The notes below the pieces were generated by a model, which saw only the letters and a program-made list of their open reading frames with translations, did not search any database and was not told the origin of the DNA. From Pseudomonas serbica (lineage in GTDB: Bacteria; Pseudomonadota; Gammaproteobacteria; Pseudomonadales; Pseudomonadaceae): a stretch of DNA of 64,000 nucleotides. The stretch is taken from the NCBI RefSeq assembly GCF_028823535.1, contig NZ_JAQIYM010000012.1:1-64000 (forward strand). Direction: 5' to 3'. The position numbers and the translations under genes are program-made. This document shows, piece by piece, positions 1 to 8,994 of this stretch (position 1 is the first letter of the stretch; every line of letters begins with the position of its first letter).

Positions 1-14
1 TGTACACCGATCTC

Positions 15-98
15 CTGTAGGAGCTGGCTTGCCAGCGAAGAGGCCCGCCAGTCCAATACAGAATTCAAGACCGCCTTCGCCGGCAAGCCGGCTCCTAG
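15..98. repeat. REPIN (paired REP palindromes)
   Basis: Two inverted REP units: ctgtaggagctggcttgcc at 15 and its diverged inverse (ttcgccggcaagccggctcc) ending near 98. They lie just downstream of the helicase gene stop on the minus strand. This is the standard fluorescens-group REPIN arrangement and probably also marks the 3' end of that transcript. Confidence 0.8.
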
Positions 99-103
99 AG
101 GGC

Positions 104-2578
104 TCACGCCGTTGTCTTGGCCTGTCGATGATCGGCAAAGAACGCCTTGCCCTGACCGATACGGTCCGACGCCTTGGGCATGTTCACCGCCTGGGCCTCC
201 TGCGCGTCGACGTACCAATAGCAATGACTCACGGCCCGGGTAATTCCCACGTACGCCAGGCGCAGGATCTCGTCTTTCTGCGCATTGTCATAAGGTTCGC
301 TGTCACCAGCCTTGCCCAGCCCCGCCATGCGGTACACCTGGTTCTTGTACGGCGAACGGGTCAGATGCTGGCAATCGCCGAGCAGGAATACCGCGTCCGC
401 CTGAAGCCCCTTGGCGCTGTGATAAGTCAGTTGCTTGAGGCGCCGGTCTTCGTAGGGCAATCTAGAATCAACATTAACTACGGATTGAATATGCTGTTCT
501 ATCAACAACTTATCGCTACTTTTTCGATAAAGCATCAAGATTGAATCGCCCTTGCGGTAGTGTTCAATCAGGCGCTGGGCCATGCCCTGGTCATCCCGAT
601 CCAGCACATTGACCGGCAGCAACGCCTTTGGCTCACCGCTGGCCTTGGCCTTCTTTCCTGCAATCGCAGGCGCGGCCCGCACGATGTGTTCGGCGGCGTC
701 GATGATGTACTGGTGGCTGCGGTAGTTGTCGCTGAGCATGACCTTGGTGGTACTCGGCGACGAGAACGTTTTGTTGAACTCCATGAAATAGCTCGGCGAA
801 CTGCCGCGCCATCCGTAGATCGACTGCCAGTCATCCCCCACGCACAGCAAAGACGAGTGCTGGGCGCCGCGCCCTGTGTGCATGGCCGGGCCGCGGCTGC
901 GGATCTCGGCCAGGCTGGCGCGGATCCACGAGACGATTTGCGGCGAAACATCCTGGAACTCGTCGATCATCAAGTGCGACAGCGGCCGCAACAGCTCGTC
1001 GCTGAGCAGTTTCAGGTTTTCCGGGGAATGTTCGCTGAACAACGCGAACATGCGGTTATAGGTCATGACCGGCGGCTTCTGGTCGAGCAAATGGTCTTCC
1101 AGGGCTCGCCAGAACAGACTCAATGCCTCGAAGAAAAACCGGTCCGGGTCGTCCTTGGCAAAGCTCATCTGGCCCACCGCCGTCGGCACATCCAGGCCGA
1201 GGTTCTCAATGAACCCGGCGGCGGCGACAAAACAGTCCAGCAACGGCGCAGACGCCAGCTCACCCTTGACCTTGTAATCGAAGCCTGGTCCGGCGCTGGC
1301 ATCGCCAGCAAGGGACGCCAACACGCGCTTGGATGACTCGTAACTATCGAGCCATATCAATGGCTTACGACAGAAAGCTTGAAACAGGGTGCGTTTCACC
1401 GCGCTTTCCGCTCGCAGCGTCAGCTTGGCGTTGGGCCGGGTCAGTTGCGGATTTTCCCCTGGGTCGAAACCCAAGACCACCCAGGCGTCGAGTGAGGGGA
1501 TGTAACCGTGGCAATGAAAGGCGCTGCCGTTGATATCAAACGCCTGGCGATTGGGCTCAATACCCTTGATTGGCCAGGCACCGGCGCGAAACCACAAGTC
1601 TTCCACCAGGTCGCAGAGTTCTTCATCGCGCTTGGCGGCCAGCTCGGTGACAGCCACGCGCTTCTGTACATCGGGGTGATCCCGCTCCAGCTCCTTGAGT
1701 TGCAAGGCGTGGCGCGACAAAGGCTGGATCAGCTCGCGAAAACGTTCATCGCGGCTATGCAAGGCGTGATAACAGGCGTTGAGTTGCTGACGCTGAGCCT
1801 CATTGATGCGCAGGTCGAACGGGGTGCTGTCCGCCTCCTCATCGGCACCTTGCGCTCGGTGACTGAGGTTTTCGAAGGCTTGCAGACGCTCGAAGCCCGG
1901 CAGGCTGCGGACCATCGGCAGTATCCGCGAATGGAAGGTGCGCACAAGATCACGCGCTTCCTTGAAACTGACAGCCCGCCCCCACAACGCGAACAGCTCG
2001 ATCAGTTTATTGATGAAGTCCTTGCGCGACTCGCGGGTGAAGGTCACCACCGTCATCGATCCCAACTCGAACCCCAGGTAGTGGCTCAACAGCAGAATCC
2101 GCAGGACCAGCGTCGTCGACTTCCCAGCGCCCGCCCCGGCAATCACCGACGTCGACGGCGTGTCACTGAAGATCATCTTCCACTGCGCGGCACTGGGCTG
2201 GGCATGTGCCGGCAGCAGCCGGGCAACGTCGACCTTCATGCGCTTCTTCAATTCGGCGCTCAATGGCAGGCGCCAGTCGTCGAACAGATGATCATCGATG
2301 TTCGGTGGCCGATGCTCGGTGCAACGCGAGTCACGAATCAGCAGGACTTGCCGGCCCTCTTCCAGCCCTTCGAGCTTGCCTTCCTTGTATCCGTAGTCCA
2401 CTCCGGCGCTATGCCCGCTGCGAAAACCGTCTGCCTGACCGTGCAACCAGGACGCGCGGTGCTGTGCGCGAAGGCGTGTCAGGCCATGACCAAAGAAGCG
2501 CGCTGCCAGGCGTTTGAGCAGTGGCATCTCGGCCAGGGGGCGAAGTTCAGGCGGAAGATCGGGGGTGTGTTGCGGCAC
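104..2578 (-). CDS. UvrD/Rep-type superfamily 1 DNA helicase
   Basis: ATP-dependent 3'-5' DNA helicase of superfamily 1, acting in the cytoplasm on DNA repair or replication intermediates. The 824-residue protein has a Walker A motif (AGAGAGKST, about residues 147-155), a Walker B DEFQD box (motif II), GDDWQSIYGWRG (motif III), NYRSH (motif IV), TYHSAKGLQ (motif V) and YVGITRA (motif VI). All helicase motifs are therefore present. The first 140 residues are not helicase core; they are rich in basic residues and Gly/Tyr and may bind DNA or a partner, as in HelD-like proteins (inference). The frame opens with GTG at 2578; an ATG at 2527 (MPLLKRL) is a possible alternative. It is a single gene with REPs downstream. 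The exact subfamily (UvrD, HelD or other) cannot be fixed by eye. Confidence 0.85.
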   Translation of the reverse strand: MPQHTPDLPPELRPLAEMPLLKRLAARFFGHGLTRLRAQHRASWLHGQADGFRSGHSAGVDYGYKEGKLEGLEEGRQVLLIRDSRCTEHRPPNIDDHLFDDWRLPLSAELKKRMKVDVARLLPAHAQPSAAQWKMIFSDTPSTSVIAGAGAGKSTTLVLRILLLSHYLGFELGSMTVVTFTRESRKDFINKLIELFALWGRAVSFKEARDLVRTFHSRILPMVRSLPGFERLQAFENLSHRAQGADEEADSTPFDLRINEAQRQQLNACYHALHSRDERFRELIQPLSRHALQLKELERDHPDVQKRVAVTELAAKRDEELCDLVEDLWFRAGAWPIKGIEPNRQAFDINGSAFHCHGYIPSLDAWVVLGFDPGENPQLTRPNAKLTLRAESAVKRTLFQAFCRKPLIWLDSYESSKRVLASLAGDASAGPGFDYKVKGELASAPLLDCFVAAAGFIENLGLDVPTAVGQMSFAKDDPDRFFFEALSLFWRALEDHLLDQKPPVMTYNRMFALFSEHSPENLKLLSDELLRPLSHLMIDEFQDVSPQIVSWIRASLAEIRSRGPAMHTGRGAQHSSLLCVGDDWQSIYGWRGSSPSYFMEFNKTFSSPSTTKVMLSDNYRSHQYIIDAAEHIVRAAPAIAGKKAKASGEPKALLPVNVLDRDDQGMAQRLIEHYRKGDSILMLYRKSSDKLLIEQHIQSVVNVDSRLPYEDRRLKQLTYHSAKGLQADAVFLLGDCQHLTRSPYKNQVYRMAGLGKAGDSEPYDNAQKDEILRLAYVGITRAVSHCYWYVDAQEAQAVNMPKASDRIGQGKAFFADHRQAKTTA

Positions 2579-2856
2579 GCGGACGGACTCCAGGGTGTGA
2601 GGCTGTTGGGGGCTATGGTGTCTGTATTTGCCCTTCAGTTCTAGTGAATTGCTTATGACTCATCGACTTATGTGCGGTATTGAAGGCTGGATAACACAAA
2701 TTCGAAGCATATTTATATCAATCCATTCGATAATTATGAGGCACTTTTTACGCTTTTTATCGATTGGTACCTGTTGGATGATGCCCGTCATCAACCACCG
2801 GTCTCGATTCGTGGCCAGGCGATTACGCCCCATGTCGAGCCTTTCAGGAGACGATC

Positions 2857-3552
2857 ATGCTTGAACTCAGACCTTTCAACTCGCTGGGCGGCGCTCATCA
2901 TGGCTGGTTGGATGCCCATCACCACTTTTCGTTCGCCGAATACCATGACCCCAAGCGCATGAACTGGGGCAACCTGCGGGTATGGAACGATGACGTGATC
3001 GCCCCGGGCACTGGTTTCCCACAGCACCCGCACCGGGACATGGAAATCATCACTTATGTCCGTGAAGGTGCCATTACCCATCAGGACAACCTGGGCAACA
3101 AGGGGCGCACCGAAGCCGGTGATGTTCAGGTCATGAGCGCCGGCACCGGGATCGCCCACAGCGAATACAACCTTGAAGCGGCACCGACCCGGATCTTCCA
3201 GATCTGGATCATTCCCGACGAAACCGGCCTGGCACCTTCCTGGGGTGCCAAGCCGTTTCCGAAAGGCCAGCGCGAAGGCTTCGTAACCTTGGCCAGCGGC
3301 AAGGCCGGTGACGATCAAAGCCTGCGTATCCGCGCCAATGCGCGACTGGTGGCGGCGAACCTGAAGGCCGGGGAAACCGCTGAATATCACTTGGACAGCG
3401 GCCGTCGTGCTTATCTTGTGCCGGCCACTGGAGTCATTGAAGTCAATGGCTTGCGTGCACAAGCTCGAGACGGTGTCGCGGTTGCCCAAGAGCAGGTGTT
3501 GCGGGTGACGGCCATTGAGGACAGCGAAATCGTACTGGTGGACCTGGCTTGA
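2857..3552 (+). CDS. pirin family protein (YhhW-like bicupin)
   Basis: 231-residue bicupin of the pirin family, the usual length for bacterial YhhW-like proteins, some of which have quercetin 2,3-dioxygenase activity in vitro. The N-terminal cupin shows the metal-site motifs HPHRDMEI (about residues 57-64) and, 40 residues on, GIAHSEYN, giving the expected His/His/His/Glu ligand set. The C-terminal cupin lacks obvious ligands, which is normal for the family. It starts at ATG 2857 with AGGAG about 6 nt upstream. It is a single-gene unit between the helicase promoter region and a strong terminator at 3566. The physiological substrate is not known; the family assignment is firm. Confidence 0.9.
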   Translation: MLELRPFNSLGGAHHGWLDAHHHFSFAEYHDPKRMNWGNLRVWNDDVIAPGTGFPQHPHRDMEIITYVREGAITHQDNLGNKGRTEAGDVQVMSAGTGIAHSEYNLEAAPTRIFQIWIIPDETGLAPSWGAKPFPKGQREGFVTLASGKAGDDQSLRIRANARLVAANLKAGETAEYHLDSGRRAYLVPATGVIEVNGLRAQARDGVAVAQEQVLRVTAIEDSEIVLVDLA

Positions 3553-3565
3553 TTTAACGAATGCC

Positions 3566-3601
3566 AAAAAAAAAGGGCGACCGTGAGGGTCGCCCTTTTT
3601 T
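3566..3601 (+). terminator. Rho-independent terminator, probably bidirectional
   Basis: Stem gggcgacc / ggtcgccc with a short GTGA loop, preceded by nine A and followed by seven T. The A-tract and T-tract let it work for the pirin gene (+) and, read on the other strand, as a backup end for pgm (-). Confidence 0.92.
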
Positions 3602-3634
3602 GGGTTCGAACATTGCTGGTGCCCGGGCTGCCGT

Positions 3635-3699
3635 CTTCGCTGGCAAGCCAGCTCCTACAGGATTCATGCAACCTTTGCAGGAGCTGGCCTGCCAGCGAT
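3635..3699. repeat. REPIN between pirin and pgm
   Basis: Inverted pair of REP units: ttcgctggcaagccagctcc from 3635 and gcaggagctggcctgccagc ending at about 3698, separated by 14 nt. It lies between the convergent ends of the pirin and pgm genes. Confidence 0.8.
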
Positions 3700-3710
3700 G
3701 AGGCCCTCGA

Positions 3711-5357
3711 TCACTTCGCGGAAATTGCGCCATCCACCAGCGTCTGCGCCTCGGCCACCAACTGCTTGAGGTGGTCGTCGCTGACAAAGCTTTCCGCATA
3801 GATCTTGTAGATGTCTTCGGTGCCCGACGGACGCGCCGCAAACCAGCCGTTTTCAGTCATGACCTTCAGACCGCCAATAGCCTGGTCGTTACCCGGTGCG
3901 TGGCTGAGGATGCTCTGGATCGGCTCGCCCGCCAGTTCAGTCGAGGTGACTTGGTCGGGCGACAACTTGCTCAGCAGGGCTTTTTGTTCCGGGTTGGCCT
4001 TGGCATCGACCCGCACCGAGAACGGCTCGCCCAGTTCATCGGTCAGGGCACGATAAGCCTGGCTTGGATCGCGACCGGTACGGGCGGTCATTTCAGCGGC
4101 CAGCAAGGCCGGGATCAGCCCGTCCTTGTCGGTGCACCAGACGCTGCCGTCCTTGCGCAGGAACGAAGCCCCCGCGCTTTCTTCGCCACCAAAACCCAGC
4201 GAGCCATCGAACAGGCCATCGGCAAACCACTTGAAACCGACCGGCACTTCGTAGAGGCGGCGCCCCAGGCGTTTGGCCACACGGTCGATCAAGCCGCTGC
4301 TGACCACGGTTTTACCCACCGCGGCATCGGCTCGCCAGTGCGGCCGGTTCTGGAACAGATAATCGATCGACACGGCCAGGTAGTTGTTCGGCGCCAGCAG
4401 GCCGCCAGAGGGGGTCACGATGCCATGACGGTCGTGATCCGGGTCGCAGGCGAACGCCACGTCGAAGCGTTCTTTCAGACCGATCAGTCCCTGCATCGCA
4501 TGAGTCGACGATGGGTCCATGCGAATCTGGCCGTCCCAGTCCACGGTCATGAAACGGAAGGTAGAGTCGACCTGCTTGTTCACCACGTCCAGGTCCAGGC
4601 GGTAGTGCTCGGCAATCGCCGACCAGTAGCGCACGCCTGCGCCACCCAGCGGATCGACGCCAAGGCGCAGCTTGGCATCACGGATGGCGTCGAAATCGAT
4701 CACATTGATCAGGTCGGCGACATAGGTGTTGAGGTAATCGTGACGATGGGTGGTGCTGGCCTTCAGCGCCTGCTCGTAGCTGATGCGCTTGACCCCGGCG
4801 AGCTTGTTCGCCAACAACTCATTGGCCTTGGCTTCGATCCACTTGGTGATATGGGTATCGGCCGGGCCGCCATTGGTCGGGTTGTATTTGTACCCCCCGC
4901 TTTGCGGCGGGTTGTGGGACGGGGTGATGACGATGCCGTCCGCCAGGCCCGAGGTACGCCCGCGGTTGTAGCACAGGATGGCATGGGATATGGCTGGGGT
5001 CGGCGTGTATTCGTCACCTTCGGCGATCATCACCGTCACGCCATTGGCGGCCAGCACTTCCAGGGCGCTGGCGCCGGCCGGTGTGGACAATGCGTGGGTG
5101 TCGATGCCGACGAACAACGGGCCATCGATGCCTTGGGCCTCGCGATACAGGCAGATGGCCTGGCTGATCGCCAGAACATGCCATTCGTTGAAACTCAAGT
5201 CGAACGAGCTGCCTCGGTGCCCGGACGTGCCAAAGGCCACTCGCTGGGTCGAAATGGCGGCATCGGGCTGGCCGGTGTAATAGGCCGTTACCAGTCGCGG
5301 GATGTCTACCAACAATTCTGCCGGTGCCGGTTTGCCCGCAAAAGGACTGAGTGTCAT
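3711..5357 (-). CDS. pgm: phosphoglucomutase (alpha-D-glucose)
   Basis: Interconverts glucose-1-phosphate and glucose-6-phosphate, linking central metabolism to glucan, trehalose and envelope sugar synthesis. The 548 residues are the usual length for the bacterial Pgm branch of the alpha-D-phosphohexomutases. The phosphoserine loop TPSHNPPQ puts the catalytic Ser at residue 147; the Mg loop DPDHDRHG follows near residue 310, the sugar-binding GGEESAGAS segment further on, and the phosphate-binding RPSGTEDIYK segment near the C terminus. ATG at 5357 has AGAGG upstream. It is transcribed alone, downstream of a MocR-type regulator on the same strand. Its product feeds the glycogen genes at 38-64 kb in biochemical terms, but it is not linked to them here. 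Confidence 0.95.
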   Translation of the reverse strand: MTLSPFAGKPAPAELLVDIPRLVTAYYTGQPDAAISTQRVAFGTSGHRGSSFDLSFNEWHVLAISQAICLYREAQGIDGPLFVGIDTHALSTPAGASALEVLAANGVTVMIAEGDEYTPTPAISHAILCYNRGRTSGLADGIVITPSHNPPQSGGYKYNPTNGGPADTHITKWIEAKANELLANKLAGVKRISYEQALKASTTHRHDYLNTYVADLINVIDFDAIRDAKLRLGVDPLGGAGVRYWSAIAEHYRLDLDVVNKQVDSTFRFMTVDWDGQIRMDPSSTHAMQGLIGLKERFDVAFACDPDHDRHGIVTPSGGLLAPNNYLAVSIDYLFQNRPHWRADAAVGKTVVSSGLIDRVAKRLGRRLYEVPVGFKWFADGLFDGSLGFGGEESAGASFLRKDGSVWCTDKDGLIPALLAAEMTARTGRDPSQAYRALTDELGEPFSVRVDAKANPEQKALLSKLSPDQVTSTELAGEPIQSILSHAPGNDQAIGGLKVMTENGWFAARPSGTEDIYKIYAESFVSDDHLKQLVAEAQTLVDGAISAK

Positions 5358-5456
5358 GCAAAACCTCTGGAATGGAGTTCGGGGGTAGGATCGGAGTTTA
5401 CTGGCAGTTTGACCTTAGCGCGATGGAATCGATCCATTGGCCTCACCTGGCCTGGC

Positions 5457-6857
5457 TCAATCGATGGCTTCCAGGCGCAACGCATCCCCCAGCAAGCCCA
5501 GCGCGGCGGCCAGGTCCTGGTCGCTGCCAAAGCCATGGCTCAAGCGCAAATGTTGCGCATGCAGGCCTTGAAGACTGAACAGCTCCCCGGGCGCAACCAA
5601 CACCTGTTGCCTGAGCAAACGCTGGAATACCCTGCTCATATCGACACGGCGCAGCGAGCGCAGCCATATCGTCGCGCCGCCCTGGGGCTCGACGTACTGC
5701 AAGGCATCGCCCAATCGCTCCTGAAGCAGCCGGGTCATTTGCTCCTTGCCGTCCTTCAAGCGCCGGCGCAGTACCTGCAGGTGCTGATCGATTCGTCCGT
5801 TGCTGTACAGGCGCGCGATGGCTTTCTGGCGGATAGGCGACAGGCGAAAGGCGCGTAATAGAAATTGCCGTTGCAGTTCGCTGCTCATATGCCGCGAGAG
5901 CAGATAGCCGTAAGGGGCTTCCGGGCCGATGATCTTTTCGAAGGTGGAAAACACCATCAGGCGCTCCGGAGCCAACAGGTCGCGAAACCGCAGCTGATCG
6001 GGCTCAAACCCGAGCTCGCCATAACAATCGTTTTCCAGCACCCAAGCGCCATGCTTTTGCAGTATTTGTGCGATCGCTTGCCGGTTTTCATAGGGCGCCT
6101 TGCTGCCCCGGGGCATGTTCAGCCCGGACGATACCATCACCAATCGCACCGGCTCCGCCTCCAGCAGGTCCTTGAGGCGCTTGCAATCCAGACTGCCGTC
6201 GCCCAGCAGCGGCCATTCGACCACCTTCACGCTGGCAGCCTGAAACAGGCGCAGGATCGCCCAATCACAGGGTGCCTCGACCACCACCGTGGCGTCCTTG
6301 AGAGCCAACACGACGATCAGTATTTCCAGTACGCCGCGAAGATCGGCGCCGATGTAGATGTCATCGGCATGCCAGCAGCGCACCGGCGAAGTGGTGTAGC
6401 GGGCCGCCAATGCGGTGCGCAGTTCCAGCTCGCCACAAGGTTGCGCAGACGGTTGCGGCTGGCGTGGGTATTGGCGTAGCAACTCTCTTTCCAGCAGCAA
6501 AAGCGGGCTGTCGAGGGGTTGCAGCAAGGCCGGTTCATCCGCGCTGAGGACCAGCATGGCGGGAAGACGGGCGTTGACATAGACACTCTCGAGCAGGTCA
6601 CTGCCGTCATAGAGCGTGCTGTTGGGGGCGACCGGTAGCGCGTAATAACCGGATTTGGCCACCGAATAGACCCGGCCCTCCTTTTCCAGCAGCGAGTATG
6701 CGTACTGGATGGTCGAGATCGAAACGCCCAGGCGCTCGGACAGTTCACGCAAGGACGGCAGGCGGACACGGCTGTCGCTCACAGGTTCGCTGATCAGGCT
6801 GGTCAGGTAACGGTAAACCGCCTGATAGGCGAAATCGGTTTCACGGTGTCCTTTCAT
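5457..6857 (-). CDS. MocR-type GntR regulator with aminotransferase domain
   Basis: 466-residue MocR/GntR fusion: an N-terminal winged helix (residues 1-75, with LPSLRELSERLGVSISTIQ) and a C-terminal fold-type I aminotransferase domain that normally binds PLP and serves as effector sensor. The PLP pocket is recognisable: LENDCYGELGF carries the Asp that contacts the pyridine nitrogen, and FEKIIGPEAPYGY carries the Schiff-base Lys. I chose ATG 6857 (MKGHRETDFAY) over an upstream ATG at 6992, because family homology starts there and the upstream 45 residues look non-coding. The gene upstream on the same strand, 67 nt away, is an unrecognised 492-residue protein, which may be the regulated partner. 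The specific target is unknown. Confidence 0.85.
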   Translation of the reverse strand: MKGHRETDFAYQAVYRYLTSLISEPVSDSRVRLPSLRELSERLGVSISTIQYAYSLLEKEGRVYSVAKSGYYALPVAPNSTLYDGSDLLESVYVNARLPAMLVLSADEPALLQPLDSPLLLLERELLRQYPRQPQPSAQPCGELELRTALAARYTTSPVRCWHADDIYIGADLRGVLEILIVVLALKDATVVVEAPCDWAILRLFQAASVKVVEWPLLGDGSLDCKRLKDLLEAEPVRLVMVSSGLNMPRGSKAPYENRQAIAQILQKHGAWVLENDCYGELGFEPDQLRFRDLLAPERLMVFSTFEKIIGPEAPYGYLLSRHMSSELQRQFLLRAFRLSPIRQKAIARLYSNGRIDQHLQVLRRRLKDGKEQMTRLLQERLGDALQYVEPQGGATIWLRSLRRVDMSRVFQRLLRQQVLVAPGELFSLQGLHAQHLRLSHGFGSDQDLAAALGLLGDALRLEAID

Positions 6858-6924
6858 GACAGGCAACCACACCCATGGCGGTGGCCATCGTGCACAGTCG
6901 AAGGTGTCGACAACACGAGCACGT

Positions 6925-8403
6925 TCATCGCCCTGCCGACCATTCACGGCACACAGGCATTTCGTCGCTTGCTTGCACGGGCATTGAGGCATCGCTGTCG
7001 GGTGGGTTCATCGATTGGCTCTGCGCCACAGACGGCCCCATGCGATACAGCGTACCGATCAGACTGACCGGCAAACCGCTGACATCGACCATCCACTGCA
7101 GGATCTGCTCCGCGACCGGATGCCCCTGCATGGCGCGATGCAACTCGGGCAGGGCCACCAGCATGCCCGGATGACATTGGCGCAGGAAGCGCTCCAATGC
7201 AGCACCCTGCTCGACAAAAGGTGCGAACAGCAGGCACACCCATTGTGTCTCGTTCAGGCCAAAGCACTGCTGCGCCTCCTCGGCGGCCCTTGCGCGCTGC
7301 CCGGCCAGGTTCGCCGGATTGCCATACACCTCCTCCGCCCGTTCATACAAGCACTCCGGCAGCTGGTTACGACGCATCAACACCAGGGCGCGCTGCAGAT
7401 AGTGGGCAACACCGGTTTCGTAGGTGCCACCCTGGATATAGCAGGCATGCAATCCGCGCAGATACGCCGAGACAGCCACGCTGACCTGCTGGTTTTCACC
7501 CAGATGAGCCGCCAGTTCATCGGCCTTGAATCCCAGAAACTCGGTCAGCAGCGGCCAGCGTTCTTCAAGGTGGCTGACCAGCACGTCGTGAATATCGATG
7601 TAGGTGGTACGCCGGCAGGCTTCAAATTGGTCAGCCGGACGCCAGGTCTCCTGGCCGTAGTCGGCATAGAACGCCTGGTAACAATCGCAGCCCAACTCAT
7701 CGAGCAACATGAACAACCCGCCATAATCCGCCTCGTAACGGTTCGACGTCTCGAAGCCAGCCTTGGCGGCGGCACGCTTGAGCCCTTCGATGAAGCGCTT
7801 CTGCCGGCGAGGTGAGTCACCGCTGACCCAGGCATCGACGCCATTGTTCCAGCGGGCAATTTGTCCATGGAACTCGGCTGTGGCCAGATACCCGTCGTCC
7901 CACAGGTCAAGCGGACCATCCACGGCACGACGATGGCCGATCATCAGCATGTTCGTCCGATTGGCTTCTCGCCCGGCACTGGAAACCGGTGCCTGGTGAT
8001 CGAACGGCAGCACCTCCCGGTTATCGACCATCAGCACTTCGACACGGGGATCGTCGTAGACGAACAAGGCGCTGTAGCTGCGATGGATGTTATCCAGCGC
8101 CAGTTGGCTCATGCCATTGAGCCGCAGGGTAGCGACCCGCAACTGGAAGGTCGCGGGTGCCCGACTGGCGATGGTCAACTGAGCGGCTCGCAACAAGGCC
8201 AAGGTGTAGCAACTGTCTCGCGACCCACACTGAACGGCCAATACCTTGTAGTCACCAATTCGATCCATGCCCCCGGCGGCGACCCCCAGGCGCTGTATCA
8301 ACAACTGCAATGCGGTGCGTTCGGCGCGTGAAAAAAAGCTCAGCAGTCGTTGCAGCACTTGTTGATAGACATAGTTCATCGCCTGATCATGGATATGGGT
8401 CAT
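6925..8403 (-). CDS. uncharacterised 492-residue protein
   Basis: I do not recognise this protein. It is a soluble-looking 492-residue product with no signal peptide or membrane segment. Visible features: an N-terminal region (1-110) with an alternating alpha/beta look (YKVLAVQCGSRDSC, YSALFVYDDPRVEVLMVDN), a middle region rich in Trp, Tyr and acidic residues (DLWDDGYLATAEF, CDCYQAFYADYGQETW), and a mostly helical C-terminal half rich in Leu, Gln and Arg. The last 40 residues are Ser/Pro/Met-rich and probably disordered. ATG at 8403 follows an AT-rich 590-nt region. The only neighbour on the same strand is a MocR regulator 67 nt downstream, so a two-gene unit is plausible. Codon use matches the rest of the window, so it is a real gene of unknown role. 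Confidence 0.75.
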   Translation of the reverse strand: MTHIHDQAMNYVYQQVLQRLLSFFSRAERTALQLLIQRLGVAAGGMDRIGDYKVLAVQCGSRDSCYTLALLRAAQLTIASRAPATFQLRVATLRLNGMSQLALDNIHRSYSALFVYDDPRVEVLMVDNREVLPFDHQAPVSSAGREANRTNMLMIGHRRAVDGPLDLWDDGYLATAEFHGQIARWNNGVDAWVSGDSPRRQKRFIEGLKRAAAKAGFETSNRYEADYGGLFMLLDELGCDCYQAFYADYGQETWRPADQFEACRRTTYIDIHDVLVSHLEERWPLLTEFLGFKADELAAHLGENQQVSVAVSAYLRGLHACYIQGGTYETGVAHYLQRALVLMRRNQLPECLYERAEEVYGNPANLAGQRARAAEEAQQCFGLNETQWVCLLFAPFVEQGAALERFLRQCHPGMLVALPELHRAMQGHPVAEQILQWMVDVSGLPVSLIGTLYRMGPSVAQSQSMNPPDSDASMPVQASDEMPVCREWSAGR

Positions 8404-8632
8404 TTCTATTTACCTGATATTCGTAAGTTCGACACAGCGCAAACAACTGCACGCACAGCGCAAAGGGATGCCTGAATGGAGATTAATTATCTGGACTTTA
8501 TTACCAAATGCTAACACTTAAGTTTTTGGTCATCATTTGAAATAATTGATCGTGACAAGCGAAACAGACACGCGCGACCCTGCGCACAGGCCCTGCACGG
8601 GGGCTTGTTGCGATGGCCTTCGGCGTCCTAGG

Positions 8633-8661
8633 AAATGTCTGACAGAGTCCCACAGACATTT
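8633..8661. promoter_or_regulatory. 9-bp perfect inverted repeat, possible operator
   Basis: Arms aaatgtctg and cagacattt with an 11-nt centre. It sits about 230 nt upstream of the 492-residue gene in AT-rich DNA with no gene across it. It could be a dimeric-regulator site or an RNA hairpin; the sequence does not decide. Confidence 0.35.
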
Positions 8662-8863
8662 AATACAAAAAATGAGGAAAGTAGCTTCTCGTAATAATGT
8701 GACGAGCGCACAACAAACCGCTAGTTGTCGAACATATGTCGTCGACGGGCATTGAAAAGTATCGGCTAGATACCTGGCCATGACTCATTCCTTGAGATGA
8801 AAGTAATCATGCAATTATCAGTACTTGGATGTTGATTAGAAGCTACAGATCGAGAGCAAAAAC

Positions 8864-8903
8864 CGGTTCAGTTGCTGAACCGACCCACCTTCTGGCTGGT
8901 GGG
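8864..8903. other. two adjacent hairpins
   Basis: cggttcag-TTG-ctgaaccg (8864-8882) is followed at once by cccacc-N8-ggtggg (8884-8903). Both stems are perfect. There is no U-tract, so this is not a classical terminator; it lies between the AT-rich region and the mexS terminator. Confidence 0.45.
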
Positions 8904-8956
8904 ACGTCTCATGTCGGGGGAAGTGCTGGGGGCAAGCGCTGGGGTGAACGCTCAAA

Positions 8957-8990
8957 ACGCAAGAGTCCGCGCAGGCGCGGACTCTTTGAG
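8957..8990 (-). terminator. mexS terminator
   Basis: Perfect 12-bp stem aagagtccgcgc / gcgcggactctt (8961-8986), ending 9 nt beyond the mexS stop at 8995. Read on the minus strand, a short T-run (gcgttttgag) follows. Confidence 0.75.
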
Positions 8991-8994
8991 GGAG

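Larger units (their letters stand above)
8404..8994. other. AT-rich gene-free region with inverted repeats
   Basis: About 590 nt without a credible gene, clearly richer in A/T than its surroundings. It holds a perfect 9-bp inverted repeat aaatgtctg / cagacattt (8633-8641 and 8653-8661, 11-nt spacer), two adjacent hairpins at 8864-8903, and the mexS terminator at 8961-8986. The part next to 8403 must hold the promoter of the 492-residue gene. Confidence 0.6.

Noticed and set aside
3771..5858. 695-residue plus-strand frame opposite pgm
   Set aside because: Antisense shadow of pgm and the MocR gene, with a composition typical of complementary high-GC frames.
8533..8781. Small genes in the AT-rich spacer
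   Set aside because: Short frames on both strands lack ribosome sites and Pseudomonas-like codon use.
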